In this document: one piece after another, positions 13,202 to 15,710 of the stretch
How the letters are laid out: the number at the start of each line of letters is the position of its first letter
How positions within the stretch are numbered: the first letter of the stretch is position 1
NCBI GenBank assembly: GCA_023489025.1
Contig: JAMDCN010000124.1
Coordinates: 1-15,710 of the forward strand
Source of the DNA: Deltaproteobacteria bacterium
GTDB taxonomy: Bacteria; Desulfobacterota_E; Deferrimicrobia; Deferrimicrobiales; Deferrimicrobiaceae
Reading direction: 5' to 3'
DNA: 15,710 nucleotides
Notes under the pieces: model-generated
Databases searched by the model: none
The model's input: only the letters and a program-made list of their open reading frames with translations
What the model was told of the DNA's origin: nothing
Translations under genes and position numbers: made by a program

Positions 13202-14933
13202 GGATCCCAAGCTTCCGCAGCTTCCGTACGACGGTGGACTGGTTGACCTTCAATCGCTCCGCCATCGCGTACGTCGTCCCACATTCCGAGATGAGCCGTT
13301 CGAGGATTTCCCGCTCCACCCCGGCGAGGATCTGCGTCAACCCCTCATCACCACGCGGGAGGCGCACCGATGGACCGGATTCGGGCAGGGCCGGGCTTCC
13401 CTGTATCTCGGCAGGGAGGTGCTCCGGACCGATCCACTTCCCGTCGGCGAGGATAAAGGAGCGCTCCACGACGTTTTGCAGTTCACGGACGTTTCCCGGG
13501 AAAGAGTAGCGCACGAGCAGGTCCAGCGTATCGGGGCGGACCCGCTTCCCCTTTTTGTATCTCCGGTTCAATTCACCGAGGGTGCGATCGAGAAGCGGGT
13601 GGATATCCTCCGGCCGTTCGCGCAGCGGAGGGATGCGGATAGGGAAGACGTCGAGCCGGAAGAACAGGTCTTCACGGAACAGCCGGTTCCGGGCCATTTC
13701 CTGCAGATCCCGGTTCGTCGCCGCGACGATCCGCACATCGAGTTTCCGCAGCTGCGTCCCTCCCACGCGGCGGACCTCGTTCTCCTCAAGAACTTTCAGG
13801 AGCTTCACCTGCAGCGGAAGAGGGATCTCCCCGATCTCGTCCAGGAAGAGGGTCCCCTGATCCGCCATCTCGAACAATCCGGGCTTTCCCTCCCCCGATG
13901 CGCCCGTAAACGCCCCCTTTTCGTAACCGAAGAGCTCCGATTCCATCAGCCCCGAGGGGATCGCTCCGCAGTTGACGTGGATGAACGGCCCTTTTTTCCG
14001 GCTTCCGAGGTTGTGGACCAACCGCGCGAGCATCCCTTTTCCGACGCCGGATTCTCCGGTGAGAAGCACCGGGGAGATCACATCGCTCGCCCGGGCCGCA
14101 AGGAGGATGCAGTTCTCCATGGCCGGGGAGCGGAACACGACCGTGTCCCGGTTGACGCCTGCGAGGTTCGCTTTCTTCAGCTCTTCCCGGTACCGCTTCG
14201 CCAGCGTCCGGGTCTCCTGGACCTGTTCCCGAAGTTCGCTAAGCTCCGTGATATCTCGAACGTTGCTGACGACGAGGATGATTCTCCCGGCTTCGTCGAA
14301 TACCGGATTCCCGGTAACGATGGCGGTCCGCCCATTGGAAAACTCCTGCATGATGGTCACGCGGCGGCGCTTCTCGAGGACTTCGAGGGTCACCGACTGG
14401 TTGATCGTCCCCCGGCGCACGAGCTCCCGCATGTTCTTCCCCTCCACGTCCGCCGCCGTGAGGCCGGAGACCCGGAGGTACGCCTTGTTGCAAAAGAGGG
14501 AGTCGGCGTTCCCGTTGGTGATGTAGAGTCCGTCGTAGGAAGAGTGGATGACCGCGTCGAGCTGCTTGGCCAGCTCCCGATACGCCTGGAGCTCTTTCGC
14601 CGTCTCCTCGTACCGGGAGATGTCCTTGAACACGCTGACCACGCCCGTCACCTTGCCGCCGTCGAAGACGGGGTTCCGGTCCGCAATCACCGTGCCGCCG
14701 GAAGTCTGGATCTTCACGCCGGCCTGCGGCTTGCCGGTCCGCACGATCTCCCGGAAGGCGTCGCCGGCCCCCCTGGACACCTCGTCGATGGACTGCCCGA
14801 CAATCTCCTGTTTTCGTGCCCCGAGGAGGCTCGCGGCGGCGTCGTTGACATAGCGGATCCGCCCCTGCCGGTCGGTGCAGAGGATCCCGACGTTGGTGGC
14901 TTCGAGGATGAGGTCGGGACGGAATTCCCTCAT
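13182..14933 (-). CDS. PAS-containing sigma-54-dependent transcriptional activator, BkdR-like
   Basis: 583-aa enhancer-binding protein. Domains in order: PAS about 6-110 (GILCTDRQGRIRYVND), second PAS about 125-232 (GLYITNGNADSLFCNKAYLRVSG), a short coiled linker about 230-255, the AAA+ sigma-54 activator core about 262-500, and a C-terminal helix-turn-helix about 545-578 of the TyrR-like type (AMAERLKVNQSTVVRKL). Core motifs are complete: Walker A GESGVGKG (293-300), GAFTGA (340-345), Walker B TLFLDEIGE (361-369) and FPGNVREL (478-485). No receiver domain, so it is probably controlled by a small ligand or signal at the PAS domains rather than by a histidine kinase. ATG at 14933 has GAAGGGT about eight bases upstream and lies 10 nt after the E1 beta stop. 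Position beside a bkd gene recalls Bacillus BkdR. It probably activates the promoter at 13043-13059. Confidence 0.93.
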   Translation of the reverse strand: MREFRPDLILEATNVGILCTDRQGRIRYVNDAAASLLGARKQEIVGQSIDEVSRGAGDAFREIVRTGKPQAGVKIQTSGGTVIADRNPVFDGGKVTGVVSVFKDISRYEETAKELQAYRELAKQLDAVIHSSYDGLYITNGNADSLFCNKAYLRVSGLTAADVEGKNMRELVRRGTINQSVTLEVLEKRRRVTIMQEFSNGRTAIVTGNPVFDEAGRIILVVSNVRDITELSELREQVQETRTLAKRYREELKKANLAGVNRDTVVFRSPAMENCILLAARASDVISPVLLTGESGVGKGMLARLVHNLGSRKKGPFIHVNCGAIPSGLMESELFGYEKGAFTGASGEGKPGLFEMADQGTLFLDEIGEIPLPLQVKLLKVLEENEVRRVGGTQLRKLDVRIVAATNRDLQEMARNRLFREDLFFRLDVFPIRIPPLRERPEDIHPLLDRTLGELNRRYKKGKRVRPDTLDLLVRYSFPGNVRELQNVVERSFILADGKWIGPEHLPAEIQGSPALPESGPSVRLPRGDEGLTQILAGVEREILERLISECGTTYAMAERLKVNQSTVVRKLRKLGIRAHPGG

Positions 14934-14943
14934 CGGCGACCCT

Positions 14944-15710
14944 TCAGAACGCCATCGCCGCGCGGATCGCGCGCAGCGTCCTCTCCGGGTCCGGCAGGTA
15001 CGACTTCTCCAGTGCGTACGGGAACGGGGTGTCGAACCCCGTGACGCGCGCGACAGGCGCCTTCAAATGCAGGAAGCACCGTTCCTGGATGAGCGCGGCG
15101 ATCTCCGCGCCGAAGCCGCACGTGCGGGGCGCCTCGTGCAGGACCACGGCCCGGCCCGTTCGGCTCACCGACGCCTCGATCATCCCGATGTCCAGCGGCC
15201 ACAGGGTGCGCGGGTCGATGATCTCGACGTCGACGCCTTCCGCGGCGGCGGCAGCGGCCGCCTTCCCGGCGACCGGCACCATCGCACCCCACGCGATCAG
15301 CGTCAGATCGTCCCCGGGCCGGACGACCCGCCCCTTCCCGATCGGAACGAGGTGCTCCCCCTCCGGCACCTCCCCCTTCACGGTCCGGTAGAGCGCCTTC
15401 GGCTCGAGGAAGATCACCGGGTCTTCCCCCCGGATCGCCGAGGAGAGGAGCCCCTTCGCGTCGGCCGGCGTGGACGGCATCACGACGACCAGCCCCGCGG
15501 TGTGGATGTAGTACGCCTCCGGGCTCTGGGAGTGGTAGTGTCCCCCCTTGATGCCGCCGCCCGAGGGAGCGCGCAGCACGACCGGCGCCGTGAACTGCCC
15601 CGCGGAGCGGTACCGCATCTTGGCCATCTCGGAGACGATCTGGTCGAAGGCCGGGTAGATGAAATCGGAGAACTCGATCTCGGCGACCGGGCGCAGGCCG
15701 TTCATCGCCT
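14944..15710 (-). CDS. bkdA2: Branched-chain 2-oxoacid dehydrogenase E1 beta subunit (5' end missing)
   Basis: Thiamine-diphosphate-dependent E1 component, beta chain, which with E1 alpha decarboxylates 2-oxoacids from leucine, isoleucine and valine and passes the acyl group to lipoyl-E2. About 255 codons are present and the gene continues beyond the window. Family segments visible are FSDFIYPAFDQIVSE, GGHYHSQSPEAYYIHTAGL, FLEPKALYR, IDPRTLWPLD, HEAPRTCGFGAEIAA and GFDTPFPYALEKSYLPD. FLEPKALYR and the ending from HEAPRT through DTPFP resemble branched-chain E1 beta (BCKDHB) more than pyruvate E1 beta. An acetoin or pyruvate dehydrogenase beta chain is the main alternative. The missing N-terminus is short relative to the usual 325-340 aa. 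Its stop lies 10 nt before the regulator gene. Confidence 0.87.
   Translation of the reverse strand, partial: AMNGLRPVAEIEFSDFIYPAFDQIVSEMAKMRYRSAGQFTAPVVLRAPSGGGIKGGHYHSQSPEAYYIHTAGLVVVMPSTPADAKGLLSSAIRGEDPVIFLEPKALYRTVKGEVPEGEHLVPIGKGRVVRPGDDLTLIAWGAMVPVAGKAAAAAAAEGVDVEIIDPRTLWPLDIGMIEASVSRTGRAVVLHEAPRTCGFGAEIAALIQERCFLHLKAPVARVTGFDTPFPYALEKSYLPDPERTLRAIRAAMAF

Noticed and set aside
13155..15044. 629-codon plus-strand open frame opposite the regulator and E1 beta gene
   Set aside because: It is antisense to a regulator with complete domains, its translation is rich in Arg, Pro, His and Asp with no recognisable motif, and long antisense frames are common in GC-rich DNA.

Overview
The window is GC-rich bacterial DNA in which every credible gene lies on the minus strand, so transcription runs from high to low coordinates. 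Twin-arginine and Sec export signals, sigma-54 control, strong Shine-Dalgarno sites and frequent GTG/TTG starts point to a Gram-negative bacterium. A Desulfobacterota/deltaproteobacterial source is my best guess, but nothing here proves the taxon.

Layout in transcription order. (1) 15710-14944: the 3' part of a branched-chain 2-oxoacid dehydrogenase E1 beta gene. (2) 14933-13182: a PAS-PAS-AAA-HTH sigma-54 activator, 10 nt behind it and probably cotranscribed. (3) 13181-13016: a 166-bp control region holding a near-consensus -24/-12 promoter, an inverted repeat placed like an upstream activator site, and a hairpin at the end of the regulator gene. (4) 13015-12686: a small 109-aa protein with an ACT-like pattern, then a 36-bp near-perfect inverted repeat. 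(5) 12623-7991: a complete branched-chain-amino-acid-type ABC importer (Tat-exported binding protein, LivH, LivM, LivG, LivF). (6) 7971-4131: three enzymes, namely a short-chain dehydrogenase, an AMP-forming acyl-CoA synthetase and a 4-hydroxybutyryl-CoA dehydratase-type Fe-S/FAD enzyme. (7) 4106-1: a second importer of the same type (Sec-exported binding protein, LivH, LivM, LivG and the first 47 codons of LivF, which runs off the window).

From 13015 down to 1 no gap exceeds about 100 bp and most genes overlap or are a few bases apart. This looks like one very long transcription unit under the sigma-54 promoter. The regulator's intact GAFTGA loop and its place next to a bkd gene resemble BkdR-type control. 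A plausible reading is a regulon for importing and CoA-activating short or branched carboxylates or amino acids, with two importers bracketing a ligase-dehydratase-dehydrogenase cassette. The true substrates cannot be read from the sequence.

The most striking anomaly is an exact 93-bp in-frame tandem duplication inside the dehydratase gene. It inserts 31 residues near the flavin-binding region while leaving every recognisable cofactor ligand present. Removing one copy puts all key residues at a constant offset of one from the characterised Clostridium enzyme. It is either a very recent mutation or an assembly error. No rRNA, tRNA, CRISPR array or insertion sequence was seen.
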